Positions 19,648 to 28,701 are shown, counted from the first letter of the stretch. The stretch is DNA of 44,160 nucleotides from Tranquillimonas rosea (GCF_900111315.1 NZ_FOGU01000019.1:1-44160), one strand, 5' to 3'. A program made the numbers and translations. Notes: a model not told the origin generated them from the letters alone.

Positions 19648-20271
19648 ATGACGACGGATCTTTCCACCTCGGACGGGCTCAGGCCTGGTCTGGCACGGCT
19701 CGGGGTTCTGGCGCCCGCCGGCTATGCCCTGGGTCTGCATTTCCGGTTCGGATTGGCCCACGCATCTTTCAAGACATATCCGAGCGCGTGGATACATCTC
19801 TATTCCACGCGCGGGTACATGCTGTGCGATCCCCTTATTTCGTGGGCGTTCAGCTCCGAGGGCGCGTGCCGGTGGAGCGAGCTTCCGATTCCCGATCCGC
19901 ACGACATTCTGGAACAGGCCGCGGAATACGGTCTGCGCTACGGCGTCGCGATTTCCTTCGGGCCCGTCTCGTCGCGTTCGATCGGCGGGTTCGCCCGTAG
20001 CGACCGGGAATTCACCGCGGTCGAAATCGCCGAAATAACGGATATCGTCGAGAATCTGCATCGTGCCGCGACGCCGCCGGATACGCTGAATGATCGGCAG
20101 CGGCACGCCTTGCGGCTCGTCGCGAATGGGTGTCGTCATGCCGAGGCAGCGCAATTGCTCGACATTTCGCTGTCGGGCTTCAAGGCGCGGCTGCGCAAGG
20201 CGCGAGAGGCGCTGCAGGCTCGCACCACTGCCGAGGCGATCCAGCGCGCGCGGCAGCGAAACCTGCTCTGA
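19648..20271 (+). CDS. LuxR-type quorum-sensing regulator (second copy)
   Basis: A 207-aa LuxR-family regulator. Ligand-pocket residues Trp48, Tyr52, Asp61, Pro62 and Trp76 are kept, so AHL binding is plausible. The C-terminal helix-turn-helix covers about 146-205, with Gln151 in place of the usual Glu178 (TraR numbering), and Leu155 and Gly161 kept. Long stretches match the first copy, for example IPDP, GPxSSRS, ARSDRE and ARTTAEA. The ATG at 19648 has CGGAGC 7 bases upstream; a TTG at 19618 is less likely. It has its own candidate promoter. Confidence 0.9.
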   Translation: MTTDLSTSDGLRPGLARLGVLAPAGYALGLHFRFGLAHASFKTYPSAWIHLYSTRGYMLCDPLISWAFSSEGACRWSELPIPDPHDILEQAAEYGLRYGVAISFGPVSSRSIGGFARSDREFTAVEIAEITDIVENLHRAATPPDTLNDRQRHALRLVANGCRHAEAAQLLDISLSGFKARLRKAREALQARTTAEAIQRARQRNLL

Positions 20272-20313
20272 ACGCGGCTTCCCAAGCGCCTCGGCCGCTC
20301 CTAGATAACGGGC

Positions 20314-21639
20314 GTGGCTGACCTGTTCTCTTCATCCGAGCCGGAATCGCCCCCGGCCGAGACGACCGGCGCCCCGCGGCCGCTGGCCGACCGGCTGCGC
20401 CCGCGTGCCCTGACCGACGTGATCGGCCAGCAGCACGTCCTCGGCCCCGAGGCGCCGCTGGGTGCGATGCTGGCCGCGGGCACGTTGTCGTCGCTGGTCT
20501 TCTGGGGGCCGCCGGGCGTTGGCAAGACGACGATCGCGCGGCTGCTCGCGGACGAAACCGATCTGCACTTCGTCCAGATCAGCGCCATCTTCACCGGCGT
20601 CCCCGAACTGCGGAAGGTGTTCGACGCGGCAAAGGTGCGGCGCGGGAACGGGCAGGGGACGCTGCTGTTCGTCGACGAGATCCACCGGTTCAACAAGGCG
20701 CAGCAGGACAGCTTCCTGCCGCACATGGAAGACGGCACCATCCTGCTGGTGGGTGCGACGACCGAGAACCCTTCCTTCGAACTCAACGCCGCGTTGATGA
20801 GCCGCGCGCAGGTGCTGGTGCTGAACCGGCTGGAGCTGTCCGACCTCGAGCTCTTGGCACAGCGGGCCGAGTCCGAGCTGGGCCACAAGCTGCCGCTCAC
20901 CGGCGAGGCGCGCGATGCCCTGCTCGAGATGGCCGACGGCGACGGTCGCGCCGCGCTGAACCTGATCGAGCAGTTGGCGGCGTGGCGGCTCGACCTGCCG
21001 CTCGACATCGCGGGGCTGACGGGGCGGCTGACCCGGCGTGCGGCGCAGTACGACAAGTCGGGCGACGCACATTACAACCTGATCTCGGCGCTGCACAAGT
21101 CGGTGCGCGGCTCCGACCCCGACGCCGCGCTCTACTGGCTGTCGCGGATGCTCGAGGGGGGCGAGGACCCCCGCTATCTTGCCCGGCGGATCACGCGCAT
21201 GGCGATCGAGGACATCGGCCTCGCCGATCCGCAGGCGCAGACCCACTGCCTGCACGCGTGGGAGACCTACGAGCGGCTGGGCTCGCCCGAGGGTGAGCTG
21301 GCGTTGGGGCAGGCGGTGATCTACCTCTCCCTCGCCCCCAAGTCGAACGCGGGTTACGCCGCTTACAAGGCCGCCCGCGCCGCCGCGAAGCAGACCGGGT
21401 CCGAGCCGCCGCCCAAGATCATCCGCAACGCCCCGACCCAGCTGATGAAGGACGAGGGCTATGGCGCCGGCTACGAATACGATCACGATGCCGAGGACGC
21501 GTTCTCGGGGCAGAACTACTTTCCCGACGGGATCAAGCGCGGGATCTACTACCACCCGGTCGAACGGGGTTATGAACGCGAGCTGAAAAAGCGGCTCGAC
21601 TGGTTCGCCAAGCTCAGGGCAAGGCGGCAGGACGGTTGA
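20314..21639 (+). CDS. rarA: Replication-associated recombination protein A (RarA/MgsA)
   Basis: A 441-aa AAA+ ATPase related to clamp loaders that acts at stalled replication forks. Walker A GPPGVGKT is at 65-72 and Walker B LLFVDEIH at 117-124. Sensor region GATTENPSFELNAALMSR and the C-terminal tetramerisation part with YWLSRMLEGGEDP are conserved. The start is GTG at 20314, because the next ATG lies within the conserved AAA+ region. No Shine-Dalgarno sequence is seen; TAGATAA lies just 5 bases upstream, so a leaderless transcript is possible. Next gene: crcB. Confidence 0.95.
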   Translation: MADLFSSSEPESPPAETTGAPRPLADRLRPRALTDVIGQQHVLGPEAPLGAMLAAGTLSSLVFWGPPGVGKTTIARLLADETDLHFVQISAIFTGVPELRKVFDAAKVRRGNGQGTLLFVDEIHRFNKAQQDSFLPHMEDGTILLVGATTENPSFELNAALMSRAQVLVLNRLELSDLELLAQRAESELGHKLPLTGEARDALLEMADGDGRAALNLIEQLAAWRLDLPLDIAGLTGRLTRRAAQYDKSGDAHYNLISALHKSVRGSDPDAALYWLSRMLEGGEDPRYLARRITRMAIEDIGLADPQAQTHCLHAWETYERLGSPEGELALGQAVIYLSLAPKSNAGYAAYKAARAAAKQTGSEPPPKIIRNAPTQLMKDEGYGAGYEYDHDAEDAFSGQNYFPDGIKRGIYYHPVERGYERELKKRLDWFAKLRARRQDG

Positions 21640-21671
21640 CAAGGGGCGGCCCCGGGCCGATTGACGCGCGC

Positions 21672-22052
21672 ATGATTTCGACGCTTCTTCAGGTGGCTCT
21701 CGGCGGGGCGCTCGGCGCCTCCGCCCGGTGGGGCGCGGGGCTGGCGATCTCGCGCCTGGTCACGCCGGGCGGATTTCCCGTGCCGATCCTCGCTGTGAAC
21801 ATCATCGGCTCGTTCCTGATGGGCGTCTTCGTCGTCGTCGCGGCGGAACGCGGGCTGACCCATCTCTCGCCTCTGGTGATGACCGGCGTGCTGGGCGGTT
21901 TCACGACCTTCTCCTCCTTCTCGCTCGAAACGGTGATGCTGTTCGAGCGCGGGCAGCCGGCGCAGGCCGCGCTCTACGTCGCGCTGTCGGTGGGTGGGTC
22001 CGTGGCCGCGCTGTCCGTCGGGCTCTGGGCGACGCGGGCGGTGATCGCATGA
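21672..22052 (+). CDS. crcB: Fluoride ion channel CrcB/Fluc
   Basis: A 126-aa four-helix membrane protein that exports fluoride as a dual-topology dimer. GGALGASARW (11-20), the central VNIIGSFLMG and GVLGGFTTFSSFS are the family motifs. The ATG at 21672 gives the usual N terminus; a TTG at 21636 would add 12 residues. Its stop overlaps the next start (ATGA). No fluoride riboswitch is seen upstream, where only a 32-base gap remains. Confidence 0.95.
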   Translation: MISTLLQVALGGALGASARWGAGLAISRLVTPGGFPVPILAVNIIGSFLMGVFVVVAAERGLTHLSPLVMTGVLGGFTTFSSFSLETVMLFERGQPAQAALYVALSVGGSVAALSVGLWATRAVIA

Positions 22053-23095
22053 GCGGGGTGCAACTGCGCGTCGTCGCCGCCGAAGAGGCCGAGCAGCGGC
22101 TCGACCGCTGGTTCCGCCGTCACTTTCCGCAGGTGACGCAGGGCCAGATCGAGAAGATGTGCCGCAAGGGCGACATCCGCGTCGACGGGGGCCGGGTCAA
22201 GGCGAACACCAGGATCGGGCCGGGGCAGGAAGTCCGCGTGCCGCCGCTGCCCGATGCCGGGGCCAAGGCGCCGGCGCAGGTCCGCTCGCGCATCTCGGAC
22301 GCCGATGCCGAGATGATCCGCAGCACGGTGATCTACCGCGACGACCATCTCATCGCGATCAACAAGCCGCCGGGCCTGCCCAGCCAGGGCGGCAGCAAGC
22401 AGACCCGCCATGTCGACGGGCTGGCCGAGGCGCTGAAGTTCGGGCTGTCCGACAAGCCCCGGCTGGTGCACCGGCTCGACAAGGACACGTCGGGCATCCT
22501 TCTTCTGGCGCGGCACCAGGCGGCGGCAAGCAGCCTGACCGCGGCGTTCCGCGCCCGGCACACGCGCAAGATCTACTGGGCCGCCGTCGCGGGGGTACCG
22601 ACGCCGCGCATGGGGACGATCAAGTTCGGCCTCGTCAAGGCGCCGGGCCACGGCAAGAAGGGCGAGGGCGAGAAGATGCTCTGCCTCCATCCCGACGAGG
22701 TCGACGGCACGCCGGACGCCAAGCACGCGACCACCGACTATGCCGTCCTGTCCGCTCTGGCGACGCGGGCGGCCTGGGTGGCGCTGGTGCCGGTGACGGG
22801 GCGCACGCACCAGCTGCGTGCGCACATGGCCGAGCTGGGCCATCCCGTGGTCGGTGACGGCAAGTACGGCGGCTCGGGGCAGGAGAACCTGGGCGACGGC
22901 TGGGGGGCGCAGCTGGGCGGCGAGATGAGCCGCAAGCTGCACCTCCACGCGCGCTTCCTGACGATCACGCATCCGTTCACGCAGGCCCGCCTTGCCCTGA
23001 CCGCGCCGCTGCCCGAGCACATGGTCCGCACCTGGGACGCGCTGGAATGGCGTGCCGCCGACGTACCCGACGACCCGTTTCTCGAGGATACATGA
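22049..23095 (+). CDS. RluC/RluD-family 23S rRNA pseudouridine synthase
   Basis: A 348-aa pseudouridine synthase. An N-terminal S4 RNA-binding domain (about 15-70) is followed by the catalytic domain with HRLDKDTSG at 141-149; Asp144 is the catalytic nucleophile. VTGRTHQLRAHMA is the second family motif. RluC is the closest guess, but the exact uridine targets cannot be assigned from sequence alone. Four-base overlaps with crcB and the next gene show translational coupling. Confidence 0.92.
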   Translation: MSGVQLRVVAAEEAEQRLDRWFRRHFPQVTQGQIEKMCRKGDIRVDGGRVKANTRIGPGQEVRVPPLPDAGAKAPAQVRSRISDADAEMIRSTVIYRDDHLIAINKPPGLPSQGGSKQTRHVDGLAEALKFGLSDKPRLVHRLDKDTSGILLLARHQAAASSLTAAFRARHTRKIYWAAVAGVPTPRMGTIKFGLVKAPGHGKKGEGEKMLCLHPDEVDGTPDAKHATTDYAVLSALATRAAWVALVPVTGRTHQLRAHMAELGHPVVGDGKYGGSGQENLGDGWGAQLGGEMSRKLHLHARFLTITHPFTQARLALTAPLPEHMVRTWDALEWRAADVPDDPFLEDT

Positions 23096-23775
23096 CACCG
23101 CGCCTCATCCTGTTCGACGTCGACGGCACGCTGGTGGACAGCCAGGCGCATATCGTCGCCGCCATGAGCACGGCCTTCGCTGCCTGCGAGATGCCTCCGC
23201 CCGCGCGCGCGGAGATCCTGTCGATCGTCGGCCTGTCGCTGCCGCAGGCGATGGCGCGGCTCGCGCCGCAGGCCGGCCCCGACGACCTTGCGCGGCTGGT
23301 GGAGGCGTACAAGGACTCGTTCTCGTCGTCGCGTCGCGCGGCCGGGCTGGAGGGCGCGCCGCCGCTCTTTCCCGGCATGATGGACCTGCTCGACACGCTG
23401 GCCGCCATGCCCGAGGCGGTGCTGGGCGTCGCGACCGGCAAGTCGCGGCGTGGCCTCGATCACCTGTTCGAGGCGCACGCTCTGGCGCCGCTGTTCCTGA
23501 CGGTCCAGGTGGCCGACGACCACCCGTCGAAGCCGCACCCCTCGATGGTGCGCACGGCGATGGCCGAGACGGGGATCGACGCGACGGCGACGGTGATGAT
23601 CGGCGACACGAGCTTCGACATGGAAATGGCGCGATCGGCCGGGGTCGCCGCGCTTGGCGTCGGCTGGGGGTATCACCCGGGCGCGGCGCTGACGCAGGCA
23701 GGGGCCCTGTCGGTCGCCGACGACGCCGAGGCGCTGCGCCTCGCGCTCGAGACGGCAGGAAAGGCCCCGGCATGA
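23092..23775 (+). CDS. HAD-superfamily hydrolase (phosphoglycolate phosphatase-like)
   Basis: A 227-aa HAD hydrolase, subfamily IA. Motif I DVDGTLVDS at residues 9-17 holds nucleophile Asp9 and acid/base Asp11, and a helical cap follows. Motif II GVATGKSRRG, the motif III Lys and motif IV GDTSFDMEMAR are present. A phosphate monoester is the likely substrate; phosphoglycolate is a guess. It overlaps its neighbours by 4 bases on both sides. Confidence 0.92.
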   Translation: MTPRLILFDVDGTLVDSQAHIVAAMSTAFAACEMPPPARAEILSIVGLSLPQAMARLAPQAGPDDLARLVEAYKDSFSSSRRAAGLEGAPPLFPGMMDLLDTLAAMPEAVLGVATGKSRRGLDHLFEAHALAPLFLTVQVADDHPSKPHPSMVRTAMAETGIDATATVMIGDTSFDMEMARSAGVAALGVGWGYHPGAALTQAGALSVADDAEALRLALETAGKAPA

Positions 23776-24500
23776 GCGAATGGACGGTCAAACGGTTCTG
23801 GACAAAGGCCGAGCCCGCCCCGACCGATGACGGCTACGCGGTGCATCTCGATGGACGCCCTGTACGCACGCCGGCGAAGGTTCCGCTGACCCTGCCCAAC
23901 CACGCGGCGGCGCAGGCCGTCGCCGACGAGTGGGACGCGCAGGAAGAGGTCCTGAGCCCCGCGAACATGCCCGCGACGCGGTGGGCGAACGCGGCCATCG
24001 ACAAGGTCGCCCACCAGCAGGACGAGGTGGCCGAGATGCTGGTCTCCTACGGCGAGACCGACCTGTTGTGTTACCGCGCGGCGCAGCCGAAGGAACTGGT
24101 GGCCCGCCAGGCCGAGGCCTGGGACCCCTGGCTCGACTGGGCGGGAGAGCGGTTCGGTGCCCGGCTGATCGCGGCCGAGGGCGTCATGCCCCAGGCGCAG
24201 AAGCCCGGCGCCGTGGACACGCTGGGCGCGCCCGTCCGCGACATGACCGCGTTCGAGCTCGCGGCATTTCACGACCTCGTCAGTCTGACCGGGTCGCTGG
24301 TTCTCGGCCTCGCCGCGGCCGACGGCGCGGCCGAGCCGGACCGGCTCTGGACGCTGTCGCGGCTCGACGAGCTGTGGCAGGCCGAGCAATGGGGCGTCGA
24401 CGCCGAAGCCGAGGAGGCTGCGGCGAAAAAACAGCACGCCTTCGTGGCGGCGGCGCGGCATTTCGCGCTTGTGCGGGAAACATTTCACGCCGCCCAATAA
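23772..24500 (+). CDS. ATP12-family F1 ATPase assembly chaperone
   Basis: A 242-aa ATP12-type protein. In mitochondria ATP12 protects the F1 alpha subunit during assembly, and homologues are found chiefly in alphaproteobacteria. Recognisable segments are VHLDGRPVRTPAK (about 25-37), ADEWDAQ, MPATRWANAAIDK, YGETDLLCYRA and QHAFVAAARHF. It ends the overlapping crcB-rluC-HAD run; the ATP synthase genes are not in this window. Confidence 0.93.
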   Translation: MSEWTVKRFWTKAEPAPTDDGYAVHLDGRPVRTPAKVPLTLPNHAAAQAVADEWDAQEEVLSPANMPATRWANAAIDKVAHQQDEVAEMLVSYGETDLLCYRAAQPKELVARQAEAWDPWLDWAGERFGARLIAAEGVMPQAQKPGAVDTLGAPVRDMTAFELAAFHDLVSLTGSLVLGLAAADGAAEPDRLWTLSRLDELWQAEQWGVDAEAEEAAAKKQHAFVAAARHFALVRETFHAAQ

Positions 24501-24686
24501 ATGGGCAAATGCCCGGTGTGCTGCTCCGTGACCTAGGGTCCCACGGCGGAACCCGCTCTTGACCTGTGTTTGAGATTGCGACCACACTTGCGACCGCGCG
24601 AAGGCATCTGCCTAATGCGCAGGCAACGGTCCAGGGAGGGCCGACTCAAACCGCTTTGACAGGCGGGAACTCAGGAAGAGGTACAC
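24501..24686 (+). promoter_or_regulatory. Upstream region of the amino acid transporter operon
   Basis: A 186-base gap before bztA. It holds a TTGACC (24557-24562) without a convincing -10 at normal spacing, a short GGGT/ACCC stem (about 24536-24554), and the strong ribosome binding site AGGAAGAGG at 24673-24681. The transporter promoter must lie here but I cannot place it firmly. Confidence 0.4.
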
Positions 24687-25703
24687 ATGACGAAATCCCT
24701 ATTTCTCGGCGCTCTCACGGCGGTTGGCCTGACGGCCGGTGCCGCTGGCGCCGCGACACTCGACGACGTTCAGGCGCGTGGGCACCTGAACTGCGGTGTG
24801 AACACCGGTCTCGTCGGTTTCGCCGCGCCGGACAGCAATGGTACCTGGGAAGGCTTCGACGTCGGCGTCTGCCGCGCGGTTGCCGCCGCGGTGCTGGGCG
24901 ATCCGATGGCGGTGGAATTCGTCACCACCACGGGTCAGACTCGTTTCACGGCGCTCGCCTCGGGCGAAGTCGACATGCTGGCGCGGAACACGACCTGGAC
25001 CTTCACCCGCGACAACGACCTCAAGTTCGAGTTCACCGGCGTGAACTATTATGACGGTCAGGGCTTCATGATCCCGAAAGAGCTGGGCGTGACCTCGGCG
25101 AAGGATCTCGACGGCGCCACCGTCTGCATCCAGACCGGTACGACGACCGAGCTGAACCTCGCGGACTTCTTCCGCGTCAACAACATCAGCTACGAACCCG
25201 TCCCGATCGAGACCAACGCCGAAGCGCAGCAGCAGTACCTTGCCGGCGCCTGCGACGTCTACACGACGGACGCCTCGGGCCTGGCCGCCACGCGCGCGAC
25301 ATTCGAGAACCCGCAAGAGCACGTCATCCTGCCCGAGATCATCTCGAAAGAGCCGCTCGGCCCGCTGGTCCGCCACGGCGACAACGAGTGGGGCGACATC
25401 GTCCGTTGGACGCTGAACGCGCTGGTTGCCGCCGAAGAGTATGGCATCACCTCGGCCAACATCGACGAGCTGGCGCAGGGCACCAACAACCCCGAGATCA
25501 ACCGCATCCTCGGCACCGAGGGCAACCTGGGCGAGATGATCGGTCTTGAATCGGACTGGGCCGTGAACGCGATCAAAGCGGGCGGCAATTACGGCGAGCT
25601 GTTCGAGCGCTACATCGGCGAGAGCACCCCGGTCGGCCTGTCGCGTGGCCTGAACGCGCAATGGACCAACGGCGGTCTGCTCTACGCGCCGCCGTTCCGG
25701 TAA
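24687..25703 (+). CDS. bztA: Polar amino acid ABC transporter, periplasmic binding protein (BztA/AapJ)
   Basis: A 338-aa solute-binding protein of the AapJ/BztA type, which captures glutamate, glutamine, aspartate, asparagine or general L-amino acids for ABC import. A signal peptide with a small-residue hydrophobic core ends near AGA-ATL (cleavage about residue 22). Lobe 1 includes LNCGVNTGLVGFA and RFTALASGEVDML. Lobe 2 begins near 135 and has Cys147 and Cys189, a likely disulfide. A strong ribosome binding site and a 3' palindrome flank the gene, fitting the need for excess binding protein over permease. Confidence 0.95.
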   Translation: MTKSLFLGALTAVGLTAGAAGAATLDDVQARGHLNCGVNTGLVGFAAPDSNGTWEGFDVGVCRAVAAAVLGDPMAVEFVTTTGQTRFTALASGEVDMLARNTTWTFTRDNDLKFEFTGVNYYDGQGFMIPKELGVTSAKDLDGATVCIQTGTTTELNLADFFRVNNISYEPVPIETNAEAQQQYLAGACDVYTTDASGLAATRATFENPQEHVILPEIISKEPLGPLVRHGDNEWGDIVRWTLNALVAAEEYGITSANIDELAQGTNNPEINRILGTEGNLGEMIGLESDWAVNAIKAGGNYGELFERYIGESTPVGLSRGLNAQWTNGGLLYAPPFR

Positions 25704-25710
25704 CGGCATT

Positions 25711-25740
25711 TCCGGGGGCGCCGGCGCCGGCGCCCCCGGA
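25711..25740 (+). repeat. Perfect 30-bp palindrome after bztA
   Basis: The 30 bases are their own reverse complement and almost entirely G/C (TCCGGGGGCGCC at one end, GGCGCCCCCGGA at the other). Seven bases after the bztA stop, it should form a very stable mRNA hairpin that protects bztA mRNA and reduces readthrough into the permeases. No T tract. Confidence 0.8.
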
Positions 25741-25833
25741 GCAGAAGGCCCGAAACACGCCTTTCCATAATACGACTTCGCACCAAGGCCGCAAAAGAAC
25801 GGCCGGGAATGACGAAGCAGGGAGCCCCCATAC

Positions 25834-27372
25834 ATGACGACGCTCACCCAGCCGCCGCAGGAGTCGTTCCGGCTGAGCCAGCTGCTCTACGACACGCGGT
25901 ATCGCTCGCTGACGATCCAGGTGGTCGCCTTCATCCTCTTGATGGCGTTCTTCTGGTGGCTGATCGCGAACACGGTCGCCAACCTCGAGGCGCTCGGCAA
26001 GGATTTCGACTTCGGTTTCCTGGGCCAGCGCGCCGGCTACGACATCAACCAGACGCTCATCCCGTACACCAGCGGCGCCACCCATGCGCGCGCCGCGCTG
26101 GTCGGGATCCTGAACACGCTCCTCGTGGCTTTCATGGGCTGCATCCTCGCCACGGTCATCGGCGTGATCGCCGGCGTGCTGCGGCTGTCAAAGAACTGGC
26201 TCGTGGCGCGGCTGATGACGATCTACGTCGAGGGCTTCCGCAATGTGCCCCTGCTGCTGTGGATTATCGCCATCTTCGCGCTGATGACCGAGTCGACGCC
26301 CCAGCCGCGAGATTTCCGCGAGGGCGGCGGCGCGTCGCTGCTGTTCGATTGGGTGGCAATCACGAACCGGGGCGTCTACGTGCCCGCGCCGAACTGGGGC
26401 GACGGGGCCGGCGTGATGATCGCGGTGTTCGTCGCCTCGCTGGTGGGGATCTGGGCATGGCGGCGGTTCGCACGGCAACGGCTTGAATCGCGGGGGCAGC
26501 TTCTGCCCGTCATGCGGGTCTCGCTCGCGCTGTTCTTCATTCCCACGCTGATCGTCTATTTCGCCTTCGCCGCCATCACCGGCGGGCGCGAGCAGGCGAT
26601 CGTCGCGGCGGGCGCGACCGAGCAGTCGAGCCTCGCCGATTTCGCCCAGTCCCAGAGCGGGCTGAACGTGTGCCTGATCCCCGGCTCGGCTGCCTCGCTC
26701 AACCTCGAGCGGCGGCTGATGGCAGACGACCTGAACTACAACGCAGTGCCGTTCACCGACGAGCAGGGCGCGCTTGCCGGCTTCCAGTCGGGCGACTGCA
26801 ACGTGGTCAGCCTGCCGTCGGCAGATGCCGGGCCCTACATCGCCAATGGCGGCTTCGAGGGGCAGCCCGCCGTGCTGTCCGACACGATCCTTCGCGGCAA
26901 CCCGGTCGAGTTCGAGCGCCCCGTCCTGGGCGGCTTCAACTTCGAGGGCGGCATCCACCTGCGGAACTCGCTCATCGCCCTGTGGCTCGCGCTGTCGCTC
27001 TATACCGGCGCCTTCATCGCCGAGATCGTCCGCAGCGGCATCCTGTCGGTCAACAAGGGCCAGAGCGAGGCCGCCTTCGCCCTGGGCCTGCGCCCGAACC
27101 GGGTGATGAACCTGGTGATCCTGCCGCAGGCGCTGCGCGTCATCGTGCCGCCGCTGATCTCGCAGTACCTGAACCTCACCAAGAACTCGTCGCTGGCGAT
27201 CGCGGTGGGTTACATGGACGTCCGCTCGACCCTGGGCGGCATCAGCATCAACCAGACCGGCCGCGAGCTGGAGGGCATGCTGCTGATGGCGCTGTTCTAT
27301 CTTCTGCTCAGCCTGCTGATCTCGGGGCTGCTGAACATCTACAACGCCTCGATCAAGCTGAAGGAGCGGTGA
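25834..27372 (+). CDS. bztB: Polar amino acid ABC transporter permease (BztB/AapQ) with binding-protein-like insert
   Basis: A 512-aa membrane permease, about 110 residues longer than the AapQ proteins I know. Helices lie near 28-46, 90-115, 137-152, 192-209, 229-249, 377-397, 448-462 and 483-503. The EAA loop (about 412-440, EAAFALGLRPNRV then ILPQALRVIVPP) is the cytoplasmic contact for the ATPase. Residues about 264-352, in the periplasmic loop before the EAA-side helix, resemble lobe 2 of the adjacent BztA, including Cys280 and Cys322 at identical spacing (42). AGGGAG precedes the start; bztC follows after one base. Confidence 0.92.
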   Translation: MTTLTQPPQESFRLSQLLYDTRYRSLTIQVVAFILLMAFFWWLIANTVANLEALGKDFDFGFLGQRAGYDINQTLIPYTSGATHARAALVGILNTLLVAFMGCILATVIGVIAGVLRLSKNWLVARLMTIYVEGFRNVPLLLWIIAIFALMTESTPQPRDFREGGGASLLFDWVAITNRGVYVPAPNWGDGAGVMIAVFVASLVGIWAWRRFARQRLESRGQLLPVMRVSLALFFIPTLIVYFAFAAITGGREQAIVAAGATEQSSLADFAQSQSGLNVCLIPGSAASLNLERRLMADDLNYNAVPFTDEQGALAGFQSGDCNVVSLPSADAGPYIANGGFEGQPAVLSDTILRGNPVEFERPVLGGFNFEGGIHLRNSLIALWLALSLYTGAFIAEIVRSGILSVNKGQSEAAFALGLRPNRVMNLVILPQALRVIVPPLISQYLNLTKNSSLAIAVGYMDVRSTLGGISINQTGRELEGMLLMALFYLLLSLLISGLLNIYNASIKLKER

Positions 27373-27373
27373 G

Positions 27374-28690
27374 ATGAGCGATACCCACGCACAGACCGTC
27401 CGCTTCGTCCGCGACTCGATGATCGAACCGCAGGAGCCGCCGATCTCGGAAACCGGCGTGATCCGCTGGGTGCGCGAGAACCTGTTCTCGGGCTGGCTGA
27501 ACATCCTTCTGACGGTGGTGTCCCTGGCGGTGATCTATTTCGCCCTGTCCCACCTGCTGCCGTGGTTCCTGCAGATGGTCTGGAACGCCGGCTCGCTCAG
27601 CGAATGTCGCGAGATCCGGAACGAGCGCTACGGCCCGGACGCCGCGTCGGCCTGCTTCGCGGTCATCCGCGAACGCTGGCACCAGCTGCTGTTCGGCTTC
27701 TACCCGGTCGAGGCCTATTGGCGCGCTGTCCTGGGCTTCGTCGTGTTCCTGGCCGGCATGTCGCCAGTGCTGTTTACCAGTCTGCCGCGCAAGCTGCTCT
27801 GGGCCTCTGCGGCGACGCCGTTCGTCTGCTACGCCCTGTTCTGGGGCGGCAGCATCTGGGGGCCGGTCGCCACCGCTCTCGGCTTTGCCATCGGGGCGGG
27901 GGCCTATTCCCTGGGCTTCCGCGCGGGGGGCAAGCTGGCCGCCAGCATCGCCGCCATCGTGGTGCCGATTCTCTACTGGCTGTTCCTGGCCGGGCCGCTC
28001 GCGCGGGCGCTGACCGGGATCGCGCCGATCGGGCTGCCGTTCATCCCCTCGGACGATTTCGGCGGCTTCATGCTGTCGACGATCATCGGCCTTTCGGCGA
28101 TCCTGCTGTCGCTGCCGCTGGGCATCCTCCTGGCGCTGGGGCGGCAGTCGCACCTGTTCATCATCAACAAGGTCTCGATCGGTTTCATCGAGATCATCCG
28201 GGGCGTGCCACTGATCGTGTGGCTCTTCACCGCGTCGCTGCTGCTGAACTACTTCCTGCCGCCGGGCACGAACTTCGACCTGATGCTGCGCGTCATCATC
28301 ATGGCGACGCTGTTCTCCTCGGCCTACATCGCCGAGGTCGTGCGCGGCGGGCTCGCGGCGCTGCCGTCGGGCCAGTACGAGGGCGCCGACAGCCTCGGGC
28401 TCGATTACTGGCAGTCGATGCGGCTGATCATCCTGCCGCAGGCGCTGAAGATCTCGATCCCCGGCATCGTCAACACGTTCATCGGCCTGTTCAAGGACAC
28501 GACGCTGGTGGTCTTCATCGGCCTTCTGGACCCGATCGGGCTGTCCAACTCGATCCGCGCCACGACCGAGTGGAACGGCATCTACTGGGAGCTCTTCGTG
28601 TTCATCGGCGTGCTCTTCTTCATCTGCTGCTTCAGCATGTCCCGCTATTCGATCTACCTGGAGCGCAAGCTCCAGCGTGAAAACCGCTAA
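27374..28690 (+). CDS. bztC: Polar amino acid ABC transporter permease (BztC/AapM)
   Basis: A 438-aa permease partner of BztB. An N-terminal soluble stretch is followed by a first helix near 43-60 and a periplasmic segment with CREIRNERY and [10 protein letters not shown], typical of AapM. Several further helices follow. The EAA loop lies in the C-terminal third ([20 protein letters not shown] then [10 protein letters not shown]). It starts one base after bztB, and 11 bases separate it from bztD, with a clear AAGGAGA. Confidence 0.94.
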   Translation: MSDTHAQTVRFVRDSMIEPQEPPISETGVIRWVRENLFSGWLNILLTVVSLAVIYFALSHLLPWFLQMVWNAGSLSECREIRNERYGPDAASACFAVIRERWHQLLFGFYPVEAYWRAVLGFVVFLAGMSPVLFTSLPRKLLWASAATPFVCYALFWGGSIWGPVATALGFAIGAGAYSLGFRAGGKLAASIAAIVVPILYWLFLAGPLARALTGIAPIGLPFIPSDDFGGFMLSTIIGLSAILLSLPLGILLALGRQSHLFIINKVSIGFIEIIRGVPLIVWLFTASLLLNYFLPPGTNFDLMLRVIIMATLFSSAYIAEVVRGGLAALPSGQYEGADSLGLDYWQSMRLIILPQALKISIPGIVNTFIGLFKDTTLVVFIGLLDPIGLSNSIRATTEWNGIYWELFVFIGVLFFICCFSMSRYSIYLERKLQRENR

Positions 28691-28701
28691 GGAGACCGAC
28701 C

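Noticed and set aside
21636-21671. TTG start for crcB that would overlap the rarA stop
   Set aside because: It would add 12 residues ahead of the conserved first helix. ATG at 21672 gives the normal family N terminus.
25834-27372. BztB/AapQ as a sequencing artefact or broken fusion
   Set aside because: The frame is intact through the insert, with normal codon use, and all permease helices and the EAA loop lie on both sides.
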